From an uncultured Actinomycetes bacterium (lineage in GTDB: Bacteria > Actinomycetota > Actinomycetes > Nanopelagicales > Nanopelagicaceae), in the NCBI GenBank assembly GCA_903918325.1, contig CAIXDY010000180.1, positions 1-28,396 of the forward strand: DNA of 28,396 nt, read 5' to 3'. The notes under the pieces were generated by a model. The model was given only the letters and a program-made list of their open reading frames with translations, had not been told where the DNA came from and did no database searches. The position numbers and the translations under genes are program-made. Shown piece by piece: positions 7,648 through 16,373 of the stretch. Position 1 is the first letter of the stretch. Every line of letters begins with the position of its first letter.

Positions 7648-7721
7648 GCCCCACGTGGATTTCGCACTAGCGCGCTAAATACGAGATACTTCTCCTCTTG
7701 CACTTCCCTACCTCAGCTTTT

Positions 7722-7728
7722 AAAGGAG
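7722..7728 (+). promoter_or_regulatory. Ribosome binding site AAAGGAG of the DUF3117 gene
   Basis: A near-ideal Shine-Dalgarno sequence seven bases before ATG 7736. The 88-base region before the gene also has a TAGCGCGCTA palindrome (7668-7677), which may mark the promoter, but no clear -35/-10 pair was seen. Confidence 0.6.
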
Positions 7729-7735
7729 TCCTCAC

Positions 7736-7915
7736 ATGGCAGCCATGAAACCTCGTACCGGTGATGGTCCAATGGAGGTTACAAAGGAGGCTCGCTCTTT
7801 GGTGATGCGTATTCCTCTTGAGGGTGGTGGCCGCCTAGTGGTCGAACTCAACTCAGAAGAAGCAAATAATCTCAGCGCCGCTTTGCATGCCGCGGTCGCA
7901 TTAGTTAAGAAGTAA
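7736..7915 (+). CDS. DUF3117 domain-containing protein
   Basis: A 59-residue protein, short enough to be missed by length filters. The N-terminus MAAMKPRTGDGPMEV and the central RSLVMRIPLEGGGRLVVEL match the actinobacterial DUF3117 family, whose members are about this size and of unknown function. The C-terminus is a predicted helix (SEEANNLSAALHAAVALVKK). A strong AAAGGAG site seven bases upstream supports the start and suggests high expression. In mycobacteria the family member (Rv1211, from memory) lies in the same general neighbourhood between dapD/LOG and the methyltransferase/htrA genes. Confidence 0.9.
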   Translation: MAAMKPRTGDGPMEVTKEARSLVMRIPLEGGGRLVVELNSEEANNLSAALHAAVALVKK

Positions 7916-7930
7916 ATCAATAACAGGCGA

Positions 7931-7936
7931 TAGCCT
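7931..7936 (+). promoter_or_regulatory. Candidate leaderless -10 box (TAGCCT) for pepA
   Basis: TAGCCT is followed by seven bases (TGAACGC) and the ATG at 7944. The gap between the DUF3117 stop and this start is only 28 bases. Confidence 0.5.
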
Positions 7937-7943
7937 TGAACGC

Positions 7944-9434
7944 ATGTCCTGGATATTAAAATCTGCAAAGGTTCAACTCTCAGCTGCTATTAATGCTGAC
8001 TCCATTGCCTTGGCATTCACCAAAAATTCAGACGGTGCTTTTTCATTCACAGGTCCTAAAGAGTTCATCGCAGAAATCGAAAAGTTTTTTGGTGTATCAC
8101 TTGTCGATGAACTTTCTTTTTTTAAACCCACAGGCAAAGCTGGCGAACTATTTGAAATACCAGTCAGCGCCGAAAGCGCTCAAGTTGATCGCTTGTTCTT
8201 AGTTGGTATTGGTGATGGCTCACTTGCATCATTTCGAATAGCCGGAACTTCAATCGCACGAAAAGTCCGTGGCAAGCAAACTACTGTTTACACTGCTTGT
8301 GCAAGTAAGAGCGCCGAGATTAAAGCCCATGCAATTGCACTGACTCTCGGTGCTTACTTATGGAATTTAAAAACTGGAACACCTGCGGGCACGCCAACTT
8401 TCTTAGTTGCAACCGATGAGAAAGAGGGAATTAATCCTGCTATCGCCATTGCAAAAGCAATTACGCGTGCTCGAGATTTAGCCCAAACGCCATCTAATAT
8501 TAAGACTCCTGCGTGGATGGCTACAAAAGCTCAAGAGTTTGCGCAAGGTACAGGATTAAAAGTTAAAGTTTTAGCTGGAAAAGAACTAAAAGAGTTTGGT
8601 GGCTTGCGTGCAGTAGGTAACTCCTCGCCCAAACCCGGTCCACGTTTTATAGAAGTTTCCTACGCACCAGCAGGTAAGAAAAACTCACATCAAGCTCTGC
8701 CACATGTTGTGCTCGTAGGTAAAGGAATTACTTTTGACACCGGCGGAATTAATTTAAAGCGCCCTTACGATCTTATGATTCCGATGAAGAGCGATATGAG
8801 TGGGGCGGGGGCAATTCTTGCAACTTTGACGGCCCTTGAAGATTTACAGCCCAATGTACGTGTTACTGCTTTAATGATGTGTGCTGAAAATGCAATCTCT
8901 GGCACTGCCCAACGGCCCAGCGATGTAATTACGCACTACGGCGGAACAACTGTAGAAGTCAGCGATACCGATGCTGAAGGTCGGCTCGTTTTAGCCGATG
9001 GCTTAGCTTATGCCGATAAAAATCTTGATCCAGATTATTTAATTGATATTGCAACGTTGACTGGTGCAATTACCGTGGGACTTGGTCGACAGTATGCCGC
9101 GATGTATACGCGAGATGAAAAATTAGCGCGAGATTTTGAAAAAGCTGGCGAAGCTTCAGGTGATCGCGTATGGCACATGCCATTGGTCGATGATTACAAA
9201 GATGGTTTAGTGAGCGATATCGCCGATTTCAACCATATATCAAGAAAAATTAAATATTCTGCTAGCTCAGTTATAGCCGCGCTATTTCTCGAAAATTTTG
9301 CCGGTAACCGCCGCTGGCTTCATTTAGATATTGCCGGCACCGGTCGAAGTGAAATTGATGCTGGAGAGAATCCAAAAGGTGGCACAGGTTTTGGAGTTCG
9401 TCTACTTACTGAGTGGATTATGAATCTGCGATGA
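7944..9434 (+). CDS. pepA: Leucyl aminopeptidase (M17 family)
   Basis: Cytoplasmic two-metal exopeptidase that removes N-terminal residues. The 496-residue product has the normal M17 layout: a poorly conserved N-terminal macro-like domain and a catalytic C-terminal domain. Metal and catalytic residues expected from E. coli PepA are visible: K260 and D265 in GKGITFDTGG, K282 and D284 in MKSDMSGAG, and D343, E345 and R347 in DTDAEGRLVLADG. The family signature usually reads NTDAEGRL; here the Asn is an Asp (D341). SASSVIAALFLENF and WLHLDIAGT near the C-terminus are also typical. The 3' end overlaps the methyltransferase gene in an ATGA junction. Confidence 0.95.
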   Translation: MSWILKSAKVQLSAAINADSIALAFTKNSDGAFSFTGPKEFIAEIEKFFGVSLVDELSFFKPTGKAGELFEIPVSAESAQVDRLFLVGIGDGSLASFRIAGTSIARKVRGKQTTVYTACASKSAEIKAHAIALTLGAYLWNLKTGTPAGTPTFLVATDEKEGINPAIAIAKAITRARDLAQTPSNIKTPAWMATKAQEFAQGTGLKVKVLAGKELKEFGGLRAVGNSSPKPGPRFIEVSYAPAGKKNSHQALPHVVLVGKGITFDTGGINLKRPYDLMIPMKSDMSGAGAILATLTALEDLQPNVRVTALMMCAENAISGTAQRPSDVITHYGGTTVEVSDTDAEGRLVLADGLAYADKNLDPDYLIDIATLTGAITVGLGRQYAAMYTRDEKLARDFEKAGEASGDRVWHMPLVDDYKDGLVSDIADFNHISRKIKYSASSVIAALFLENFAGNRRWLHLDIAGTGRSEIDAGENPKGGTGFGVRLLTEWIMNLR

Positions 9435-10057
9435 AAACTGACCCACATGTGTACGCCGAAAGTTTTATTGTTGAAGATCATTTCAAAGCTCAAGCTCGCG
9501 CACGGGGAGTCGAAGTTGGAGCCATCGATGCGACTCCAGGAGTTGGGGCATATCTTCGACATTTAGCTTTCACTTTGTCGGCTCAAGCCGTTGTCGAAGT
9601 TGGAACTGGTTCCGGTGTTGGAAGTTTATGGCTCCTGGACGGCATGATTAATAGTGGAACACTGACATCAATTGATGACGAGATGGAACACACGCAGATC
9701 GCAAAATTAGCTTTTGCCGATGCCGATATTGCCCAAAATCGCTATAGATTAATCACCAATTCAGTTTTAGATGTTATTTCTAAACTCACCGACCGCGCTT
9801 ATGACTTAGTTGTTTTACGCCATAATCCAGAGGATTTAACTTTTGTAATCGGCGAAGCCCAGCGCATATTGCGAAGTGGTGGAACTTTAGTGATTGATAA
9901 TTTTTTCGGTGGCTCGAAAGTAAATGACCCAGCCCAAAGAGACCCAAAAACGGTAGCGCTTCGCGATGCTGGGAAAATCATTAAGAATGACACAGAACAT
10001 TGGGTGAGTACTTTGATTCCAGCTGGAGATGGATTGTTAGTTGCTACTAAGTTGTAG
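9431..10057 (+). CDS. O-methyltransferase, class I SAM-dependent (Rv1220c-like)
   Basis: A 208-residue member of the caffeoyl-CoA/catechol O-methyltransferase-type family. I use ATG 9431, which forms an ATGA overlap with pepA. The N-terminal helical part ends in GVGAYLRHLAF, followed by the SAM-binding loop VVEVGTGSGVGSLWLL and the acidic end of the second strand (TSIDDEMEH). Next come YDLVVLRHN and GGTLVIDNFFGGSKVNDP, where many relatives bind a divalent metal. In mycobacteria the relative lies next to sigE, rseA, htrA and tatB. Here htrA and tatB follow directly. The natural substrate is not known. Confidence 0.87.
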   Translation: MKTDPHVYAESFIVEDHFKAQARARGVEVGAIDATPGVGAYLRHLAFTLSAQAVVEVGTGSGVGSLWLLDGMINSGTLTSIDDEMEHTQIAKLAFADADIAQNRYRLITNSVLDVISKLTDRAYDLVVLRHNPEDLTFVIGEAQRILRSGGTLVIDNFFGGSKVNDPAQRDPKTVALRDAGKIIKNDTEHWVSTLIPAGDGLLVATKL

Positions 10058-10063
10058 CAAGAT

Positions 10064-11191
10064 ATGAACATGATTTTTCCAAGAAAGGAAACACCTGCTG
10101 TAGTTCAACCTTGGTGGGAGACACCAACACGAAAGAATCGAAATCGAAGCGGTGTTGTATTAGTAGCTTTATTGGCCGGTAGCGTCGGTGGGTTCCTTGG
10201 AGTTAATGCCTCTGGGGGAAATATCTTTCACAATGCAAATATTGTTAACTCCTCAAGCACAATTGAACGTGCGCCAGATTCTGTAGCTGGAATTGCTAAG
10301 CGAGTTTTACCTTCAGTTGTTTCAATCAATACCCGTTCTAGTCAAGGCGGAGGCACTGGATCAGGTTTCGTTTTTGATAGTAATGGTTATATTTTGACCA
10401 ACAATCACGTGATTGCCGATGTTGCCGATGGTTCTGGAACTTTACGAGTGACATTAAATAATGGAGATGTTTATGACGGAACAATTGTTGGCCGTGATGC
10501 TTCATATGACTTGGCAATAGTTAAAATTAATGCAACAAATTTGCCTGCACTTGAATTTGGTAACAGTGACAATGTCGCAGTCGGTGATGCCGTAATAGCC
10601 ATTGGCTCTCCACTTGGATTATCAGGAACAGTCACTTCTGGAATTATCAGTGCCAAGAATCGTCCAGTAATGGCGGGGGATTCGGGTGTAGATAACTCAT
10701 TTATTAATGCACTGCAAACTGATGCTGCGATTAATCCGGGTAATTCTGGAGGCCCACTTGTTGATGCAACGGGTGCAGTGATTGGAGTGAATTCTGCAAT
10801 TGCATCATTAGGTTCTACTTCTCAAACTGGATCAATCGGTTTGGGTTTTGCAATTCCAATAAATCAAGCAAAAAAGACTGCCGATCAATTAATTAAATCC
10901 GGTAAAGCAACCTATCCAATTCTTGGCGTTTCACTTGACATGAATTTCAATGGCTCGGGTGCGCTAATTGCTAATACTCCAGCGGCAATTTTGGCGGGTG
11001 GCCCAGCTGCAAAGGCTGGATTACATGCTGGGGACATTATTACTAAATTTGAAGATCGCACAATTAATTCCCCCGATGAGCTCATTGTTGCTGTGCGCTC
11101 GAAAAACGTCGGAGACTCAGTCAAAGTCACATATACCCGCAATGCTAAAGAGGCAACGGCCATGTTGACCTTAATTGCTGCGAAGAATTAA
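10064..11191 (+). CDS. HtrA/DegP-type serine protease with PDZ domain
   Basis: Membrane-anchored envelope quality-control protease of 375 residues. A short cytoplasmic N-terminus is followed by one helix (about 29-48, VVLVALLAGSVGGFLGV). The extracytoplasmic trypsin-like domain carries the triad H115 (LTNNHVIAD), D149 (ASYDLAIVK) and S228 (NPGNSGGPLVD). The PDZ domain covers about 275-370 (AGLHAGDIITKFEDRTI, PDELIVAVR). The start could be ATG 10064 or ATG 10070; neither has a strong ribosome binding site. It begins six bases after the methyltransferase stop. In mycobacteria sigE and its anti-sigma rseA sit in front of htrA; both are absent here. Confidence 0.93.
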   Translation: MNMIFPRKETPAVVQPWWETPTRKNRNRSGVVLVALLAGSVGGFLGVNASGGNIFHNANIVNSSSTIERAPDSVAGIAKRVLPSVVSINTRSSQGGGTGSGFVFDSNGYILTNNHVIADVADGSGTLRVTLNNGDVYDGTIVGRDASYDLAIVKINATNLPALEFGNSDNVAVGDAVIAIGSPLGLSGTVTSGIISAKNRPVMAGDSGVDNSFINALQTDAAINPGNSGGPLVDATGAVIGVNSAIASLGSTSQTGSIGLGFAIPINQAKKTADQLIKSGKATYPILGVSLDMNFNGSGALIANTPAAILAGGPAAKAGLHAGDIITKFEDRTINSPDELIVAVRSKNVGDSVKVTYTRNAKEATAMLTLIAAKN

Positions 11192-11206
11192 GAGCGGTAT
11201 TGCAGG

Positions 11207-11212
11207 TAGGCT
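11207..11212 (+). promoter_or_regulatory. Candidate leaderless -10 box (TAGGCT) for tatB
   Basis: TAGGCT is followed by six bases (TCCCTC) and the ATG at 11219. It would allow transcription of tatB and mrp separate from htrA. Confidence 0.48.
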
Positions 11213-11218
11213 TCCCTC

Positions 11219-11524
11219 ATGTTCTTTGATTTTGGTGCCGGAGAAATTTTAGGCTTAGCAGTGTTGGGAATGATTCTGCTAGGTCCTGAACGTTTACCAA
11301 AAGCTGCTGCCGAAGCTGCCCAGTGGGTAAAAAAGATTCGTGCATTAACTCAAACTGCAACTGCAGAGCTTCGCGAGAACTTAGGGCCCGGTTTTGAAAA
11401 CCTACAGCCTCAAGATTTGCACCCAAAAACTTTTGTTAAGAAGCAATTAGGCGATTTACTAGATGAGGCTCCCGTGGCTAAAACTTCGCGCCCCGCCGCA
11501 AAGATAGATCCAGACCTTATATGA
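11219..11524 (+). CDS. tatB: Sec-independent protein translocase protein TatB
   Basis: Component of the twin-arginine translocase receptor complex that exports folded proteins. The 101-residue product has a very short N-out segment (MFFDFGAGE), one membrane helix (ILGLAVLGMILLG), the glycine-proline hinge with PERLPKAAAEAA and an amphipathic helix (AQWVKKIRALTQTATAELREN). A charged C-terminal tail follows. The length and the LGPERLP hinge favour TatB over TatA. It sits between htrA and mrp, the order recalled from mycobacteria. It ends in an ATGA overlap with mrp. Confidence 0.9.
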   Translation: MFFDFGAGEILGLAVLGMILLGPERLPKAAAEAAQWVKKIRALTQTATAELRENLGPGFENLQPQDLHPKTFVKKQLGDLLDEAPVAKTSRPAAKIDPDLI

Positions 11525-12642
11525 GTCTTATTGACGCTCTGTCCGAAGCTTTAACAAAAGTTCAAGACCCCGAACTCCACAGATCCATTACTGATCTTGG
11601 AATGGTTGAGGATTTAACTGAAGTAAACGGTGATGTAACAATCAAAGTTTTGCTTACAATTTCAGGCTGCCCAATGCAAGATCGTTTACGCACCGACATT
11701 ACTACTGCAATAAAAACCGTCGAAGGTGTTAAGAACATAGATTTAACTTTCGGTGTTATGTCCCAAGACCAACGAGATAATGTTAAAAAAGTTGTTCGTA
11801 ACGGTCGTGAAAAAACTATCCCCTTTGCCCAACCCGAATCACTGACACGAGTAATCGGTATAGCTTCTGGAAAAGGCGGCGTAGGAAAGTCCTCTGTCAC
11901 TGCAAATCTTGCAATTGCACTTGCTAAAAAGGGTTTACAAGTAGGCATTTTGGATGCCGATGTTTATGGTCACTCGATTCCACGTTTGATGGGATTGATT
12001 GGCCAGCGACCAACTGCCATTGACCAATTATTTATTCCGCTTGAATCTTTCGGTGTTAAAACCGTATCAATGGAAATGTTTAAACCCGAGCGCTCTGATC
12101 CAGTTGCTTACAGAGGACCGCTGTTGCATAGAGTCCTTGAGCAATTACTGTCTGATGCTTACTGGGGCGACTTAGATGTTTTGTTAATTGATCTCCCACC
12201 AGGAACGGGTGATTTAGCTATTTCGCTCGGCCAATTAATTCCTAACTCTGAAATAGTTGTTGTTACAACTCCCCAAGTTGCTGCAGCTGAAGTTGCCGAA
12301 CGCGCAGGGCGAATTGCACATCAAATTCATCAGCGTGTTATTGGTGTTATCGAAAATATGTCCGAGTTTCCTTGTCCAACATGTGGCGAGAAGATTTCAC
12401 TCTTTGGTGAAGGTGGGGGAGAAGAAACTTCTCGCCGACTATCAGCCCTTGTCGGTAGCGATGTACCGCTTTTAGGAAAAATTGCATTTAGTCCAGCACT
12501 TCGCACAGGCGGCGATGATGGAGTTCCATTAGTAGAAGCGGATCCAGATTCGCAAGCCGCCCAAGCTATTTTTGAGATAGCCGAAAAACTAGTTAAACGC
12601 GCTAAATCTTTAGTTGGCGTTCGATTGGGCATCACTCCTTAA
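11521..12642 (+). CDS. Mrp/NBP35 family ATP-binding iron-sulfur carrier
   Basis: P-loop ATPase thought to carry and transfer Fe-S clusters in the cytoplasm. The 373-residue product has an N-terminal MIP18/DUF59 domain (about 1-85, LTKVQDPELHRSITDLGMVE). The ParA/MinD-type ATPase has the deviant Walker A GKGGVGKS at 117-124, DADVYGHSIPRLMG around 145-158 and LLIDLPPGTGD around 221-231. The cluster-binding CPTC motif is at 285-288. All key residues are present. It starts within the tatB stop codon (ATGA). Confidence 0.93.
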   Translation: MSLIDALSEALTKVQDPELHRSITDLGMVEDLTEVNGDVTIKVLLTISGCPMQDRLRTDITTAIKTVEGVKNIDLTFGVMSQDQRDNVKKVVRNGREKTIPFAQPESLTRVIGIASGKGGVGKSSVTANLAIALAKKGLQVGILDADVYGHSIPRLMGLIGQRPTAIDQLFIPLESFGVKTVSMEMFKPERSDPVAYRGPLLHRVLEQLLSDAYWGDLDVLLIDLPPGTGDLAISLGQLIPNSEIVVVTTPQVAAAEVAERAGRIAHQIHQRVIGVIENMSEFPCPTCGEKISLFGEGGGEETSRRLSALVGSDVPLLGKIAFSPALRTGGDDGVPLVEADPDSQAAQAIFEIAEKLVKRAKSLVGVRLGITP

Positions 12643-12651
12643 TTCATTCGG

Positions 12652-12657
12652 TACCTT
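12652..12657 (+). promoter_or_regulatory. Candidate leaderless -10 box (TACCTT)
   Basis: TACCTT is followed by six bases and the ATG at 12664 of the EamA transporter. No ribosome binding site is visible. Confidence 0.4.
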
Positions 12658-12663
12658 TGTCTC

Positions 12664-13563
12664 ATGAGTGAAGAGACGCGCGATAGCCACACAGCAATTC
12701 CGGCTCGTCCCGATTTAATTCGCTTAGGTGTTGGAATTCTAGGAATTGGTACTTCTGGACCTTTAATTGCTATGAGTGCGATGCCAATCCCGACTTTGAT
12801 TTTTTGGAGAAATTTAGGTGGTTCATTACTCACGATTCCATTTGCATTACGGCACCCAAAACACCGTGATGGAGTTAAGTGGGCGGTACTTGCTGGTTTT
12901 GTTTTAGCAATCCATTTCGTCGGTTTCTTTCTTGCAATGCGTTGGACAAGTGTTGCTGCCGGTACCGCGCTGGTTGCACTTCAACCTATCTTTGCTGCAA
13001 TCTTTGTAAAACTTAGCGGCGGCCACATTCCCTCTAAAGCTTGGCTCGGAATGATTGTAAGTTTTTCAGGTGTTTTATTAATTTCAGGTATTGATCTGCA
13101 CATTTCTTTACGCTCATTTTTTGGTGACATCGCTGCCTTACTTTCAGCTGCTCTTGCTGCGGTTTATATGATGGCTGGATCTAAAGCACAACGAAGCGTT
13201 GAAACCACGGTCTACACATCTATTTGTTACTTTGTTTGTGCACTTACTGCACTTCCTATGGCATTAATTATGGGATTTCCAGTTTTCCATTTCAAAGCCC
13301 GCGAATGGTGGATTTTATTGGGCTTAATTTTTGGTGCACAAATACTTGGTCACTCCATGTTCAATGCCGCACTTAAACGTGTCTCACCGGCAATAGTTTC
13401 CCTCATTATCTTTTTCGAAGTTCCAGTTAGTTCCTTATTGGCCATTTGGTGGTTAGGTCAATCACCTCCACTTGGAATTCTCCCTGGAATTGCGCTGATT
13501 TTGATTGGCTGTGTTTTAGTTGTCACGCGTTCCAGAAACTCTGCAACGGAACTGAACCCATGA
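12664..13563 (+). CDS. EamA/DMT family transporter
   Basis: Integral membrane protein of 299 residues with about ten hydrophobic helices arranged as two EamA repeats. The first repeat holds FWRNLGGSLLTIPFAL and MRWTSVAAGTALVALQPIFAAI. The second holds LLSAALAAVYMMAGSKAQR and FNAALKRVSPAIVSLIIFFEVPVSSLLAIWW in its last part. Drug/metabolite transporters of this kind export amino acids or other small metabolites; the substrate is not predictable. It ends in an ATGA overlap with the PHP gene, so it is the first gene of a three-gene unit. Confidence 0.88.
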   Translation: MSEETRDSHTAIPARPDLIRLGVGILGIGTSGPLIAMSAMPIPTLIFWRNLGGSLLTIPFALRHPKHRDGVKWAVLAGFVLAIHFVGFFLAMRWTSVAAGTALVALQPIFAAIFVKLSGGHIPSKAWLGMIVSFSGVLLISGIDLHISLRSFFGDIAALLSAALAAVYMMAGSKAQRSVETTVYTSICYFVCALTALPMALIMGFPVFHFKAREWWILLGLIFGAQILGHSMFNAALKRVSPAIVSLIIFFEVPVSSLLAIWWLGQSPPLGILPGIALILIGCVLVVTRSRNSATELNP

Positions 13564-14405
13564 TTGATCTTCATACCCATACAAATAAAAGTGATGGCAC
13601 AGATAGTCCCCGAGAGTTAGTTAACAAAGCAATTGCCCAGGGATTAACTGTGCTTGGCATTACTGACCATGACACGACATCTGGTTGGGAAGAGGCCGCA
13701 CAAACTCTGCGAGGAAATTTAGCGTTAGCCCTTGGCAGCGAGATTTCATGCTTGACCGAAGATGGAATTAGCGTGCACATGTTGGGTCTGTTATTTGATG
13801 CAAAACATGCAGGTATTCAAGAAATGTTGGAAGAAACGCGCGATGGACGGTTACCCCGGATGCGCAAAATGATTGCAAAAATGCAGAGCGCTGGAATAGA
13901 CATCTCAATGGATGATGTTGAAGCTGCGCGACCTGAAGGTGCAACTTTAGGTCGCCCGCATTTAGCTGATGCACTTGTAAATAAAGGCATTATAAATTCG
14001 CGTGATGAAGCTTTCCAGGGAATGCTCAATAACGAATCAGAGTTCTATGTTTCGCACGCCGCCCCAACTCCAGCCGAAGCAATCGCCATGATTCGCCGTG
14101 CCGGTGGCGTTGCCGTTATTGCCCATCCTTTTGCATCACGCAGAGGAGTAATTCTTCAAGCAAGTGACTTCCAAGAGTTAGTCACTGCAGGCTTAAATGG
14201 AATTGAAGTTGATCATCGTGATCAAAATCCTGATGAACGCGAAATGTTACGCCAGATTGCGAGGGAGTTAGATTTAGTAATAACTGGCTCCAGCGACTAT
14301 CACGGAAGCGGTAAACTCAACTCGTTAGCAGAGTTTCATACGGACCCATCGCAATGGGAAAAATTGGAATCCCACGCAGATAAACGAAGGGTTGTACGAG
14401 CATGA
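13560..14405 (+). CDS. PHP domain phosphoesterase (TrpH / RNase AM-like)
   Basis: Metal-dependent phosphoesterase of 281 residues. I use ATG 13560, in the ATGA overlap with the EamA gene; longer in-frame starts run deep into that gene. PHP motifs are visible: HTH at 5-7 (MIDLHTHTNKSDG), ITDHDT at 34-39, GSEISC, a central helical insert, GVAVIAHPFA and GSDYHG near the C-terminus. Relatives such as YciV/TrpH hydrolyse 3',5'-nucleoside bisphosphates and 5' ends of short RNAs. All expected His/Asp ligands appear intact. The 3' end overlaps marC by four bases. Confidence 0.88.
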   Translation: MIDLHTHTNKSDGTDSPRELVNKAIAQGLTVLGITDHDTTSGWEEAAQTLRGNLALALGSEISCLTEDGISVHMLGLLFDAKHAGIQEMLEETRDGRLPRMRKMIAKMQSAGIDISMDDVEAARPEGATLGRPHLADALVNKGIINSRDEAFQGMLNNESEFYVSHAAPTPAEAIAMIRRAGGVAVIAHPFASRRGVILQASDFQELVTAGLNGIEVDHRDQNPDEREMLRQIARELDLVITGSSDYHGSGKLNSLAEFHTDPSQWEKLESHADKRRVVRA

Positions 14406-15013
14406 AAATTAGCGCTTTAACTTTTGCGGTTCAAAGTTTTGTAACACTCTTTGTAATTATGGATCCGCCTGGGGCAACGCCGGTTTTTCTAGCTTTAGTT
14501 GCCGATAAATCTTCGAAAGCCCGCAGGTTATTAGCGGTAAAGGCTGCCGGAGTTTCATTGTTAGTCATTTCAATATTTGCTTTATTTGGCCGCTTTATTT
14601 TGAGTTATCTCAATGTTTCAATTGCCGCGATGCAGGCAGCTGGAGCATTGCTACTACTTTTAATTTCACTTGATTTGCTCACAGGTGGAAAAGGAAGCGG
14701 TCGGGGAGAGGCGGCGGATTCCAATATTGCTTTAGTTCCACTAGGCACGCCCCTACTTGCCGGACCAGGTGCAATCGTTGCAACCATGATTTTTGTTCAA
14801 CAAGTGCATGGTGCCAGCATGGCAATCGGTTTAATAGCTGCAGTTATAGCGGTGCACATTGCAATTGCGGTGGCATTAATGGCGTCCACAACAATCTTAA
14901 AAGTTATCAAAGAAGCGGGCGTAACCCTTGTTGCTCGAATCGCCGGTTTACTTCTTGCAGCAATTGCGGTTCAGATGTTAGTTAATGCCATCCGCATCTT
15001 TGTTCAGAATTAA
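14402..15013 (+). CDS. MarC family integral membrane protein
   Basis: A 203-residue protein with six predicted helices, of the MarC/YhgN family of unproven function. The family-typical first loop is visible as FVIMDPPGATPVFLALVA (about 17-34), and the centre carries ALVPLGTPLLAGPGAIVATMIF. It starts in an ATGA overlap with the PHP gene. The stop codon overlaps that of the convergent helicase gene within the four bases TTAA. Confidence 0.9.
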   Translation: MKISALTFAVQSFVTLFVIMDPPGATPVFLALVADKSSKARRLLAVKAAGVSLLVISIFALFGRFILSYLNVSIAAMQAAGALLLLLISLDLLTGGKGSGRGEAADSNIALVPLGTPLLAGPGAIVATMIFVQQVHGASMAIGLIAAVIAVHIAIAVALMASTTILKVIKEAGVTLVARIAGLLLAAIAVQMLVNAIRIFVQN

Positions 15014-16314
15014 CTATCTTTAAATTTCTTAGTTCGCGTGCGAGTTCGCTCGACACGTGGCTTTATTTCAGCCTTCTTTTCTACAACGGGTTTAGCTTTG
15101 CTAACCCGACCAGTGGATCCAGTTGGAATATTTAAGACTTCATACAAGTGCGGAGAAGAAGAATAAGTTTCTTCGGGCTCGGCTAAACCTAGATCAAGAG
15201 TTTGATTAATCATTTTCCATCGAGCTAGTTCATCCCAATCAACAAAAGTAACGGCAATTCCATCTGCACCGGCTCGAGCGGTTCGGCCAATCCGGTGCAC
15301 GTAAGTTTTTTCATCTTCTGGGCATTGATAATTAATAACATGAGTTATTCCGTCAATATCGATTCCTCGTGCAGCAACATCGGTTGCAACTAGCACATCA
15401 GATTTTCCAGCCTTGAAATCAGACAAAGCTTTTTCACGTGCGCTCTGCCCTAAATCTCCATGGATTGGTGCAGCTTTGAATCCACGCTCGAGTAAATCTT
15501 CTGCAGTCTTTTGACAGGTACGTTTAGTTCGGCAAAAAACCATAGTTGGTCCACGGCCATCGGCTTGCAAAATTCGTGCCAGCATTTCAATCTTATCCAT
15601 GGCATGTGCTCGTAAAACATGTTGTTTAATGCGTGTTACAACAGCGCCTTCATCTTCACTGTCTTGCGTGCGAATATGTATCGGCTGATTCATGAATCGT
15701 CGCGCTAGGGCAATGATGTCGCCCGGCATCGTTGCTGAAAAAAGCATTGTTTGCATTCGATTTGGTGTATTCGCCAAAATCTTTTCTACGTCTGGCAGGA
15801 ATCCAAGATCTAACATTTCATCAGCTTCATCTAAAACCAGGCGAGAAACCTGTTTCAAGCGCAGCTGACCTTGGCGCGATAAATCCAGCAAGCGCCCTGG
15901 TGTTCCAACCACAATTTCTATTCCGGCTTGCAAAGCTTCAATTTGTGGTTCAAAAGCTCTACCGCCATAGACCGCTAATGTACGAATTCCGCGATTACTA
16001 GCTAACTCTTCGATGTCTTTAGTAACTTGAGTACAGAGTTCTCGAGTCGGCACCACTATCAAAACTTGCGGCATGCCTTTGTGTTCGAAATCTTTCCATT
16101 CAGGATCATTGGGTGCAATGACACGTTCAATTACTGGAACACCAAAAGCAAGAGTTTTTCCCGTTCCGGTTTTCGCTTGGCCAATCACATCACCGTCACT
16201 GAGCGCGATGGGTAGGACCATTTCTTGGATTGCAAACGGGGCGATAAAACCATGGGCATGAAGGGCCTCAATGGTTTGGGGGCGTAATGGGAGTTCTGCG
16301 AAAGTTTTTGACAC
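15010..16314 (-). CDS. DEAD-box RNA helicase (RhlE-like)
   Basis: ATP-dependent RNA helicase of 434 residues. Motifs in order: Q motif with Q30 (APFAIQEMVLP), motif I AKTGTGKT (47-54), PTRELC (89-94), TPGR, DEAD (162-165), SAT (193-195), then in the second RecA domain GDLGQSAREKALSDFKAG, VATDVAARGIDI and HRIGRTAR. The C-terminal tail is basic (ERTRTRTKKFKDS), suited to RNA binding. The start is GTG 16312-16314; no upstream ATG or GTG start is open because of an in-frame stop. The gene is downstream of and codirectional with the TetR gene, as in the mycobacterial rhlE region. A likely role is RNA turnover or ribosome assembly. Confidence 0.93.
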   Translation of the reverse strand: MSKTFAELPLRPQTIEALHAHGFIAPFAIQEMVLPIALSDGDVIGQAKTGTGKTLAFGVPVIERVIAPNDPEWKDFEHKGMPQVLIVVPTRELCTQVTKDIEELASNRGIRTLAVYGGRAFEPQIEALQAGIEIVVGTPGRLLDLSRQGQLRLKQVSRLVLDEADEMLDLGFLPDVEKILANTPNRMQTMLFSATMPGDIIALARRFMNQPIHIRTQDSEDEGAVVTRIKQHVLRAHAMDKIEMLARILQADGRGPTMVFCRTKRTCQKTAEDLLERGFKAAPIHGDLGQSAREKALSDFKAGKSDVLVATDVAARGIDIDGITHVINYQCPEDEKTYVHRIGRTARAGADGIAVTFVDWDELARWKMINQTLDLGLAEPEETYSSSPHLYEVLNIPTGSTGRVSKAKPVVEKKAEIKPRVERTRTRTKKFKDS

Positions 16315-16373
16315 GTTAAGCAGCGCCAGAAATTTTATTATTAGTGGTGCTCATACATGTAATCCTATCGGAG

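Noticed and set aside
7668..7677. TAGCGCGCTA palindrome before the DUF3117 gene as an operator
   Set aside because: At ten bases it is short and no promoter elements frame it clearly, so it is only mentioned with the ribosome binding site.
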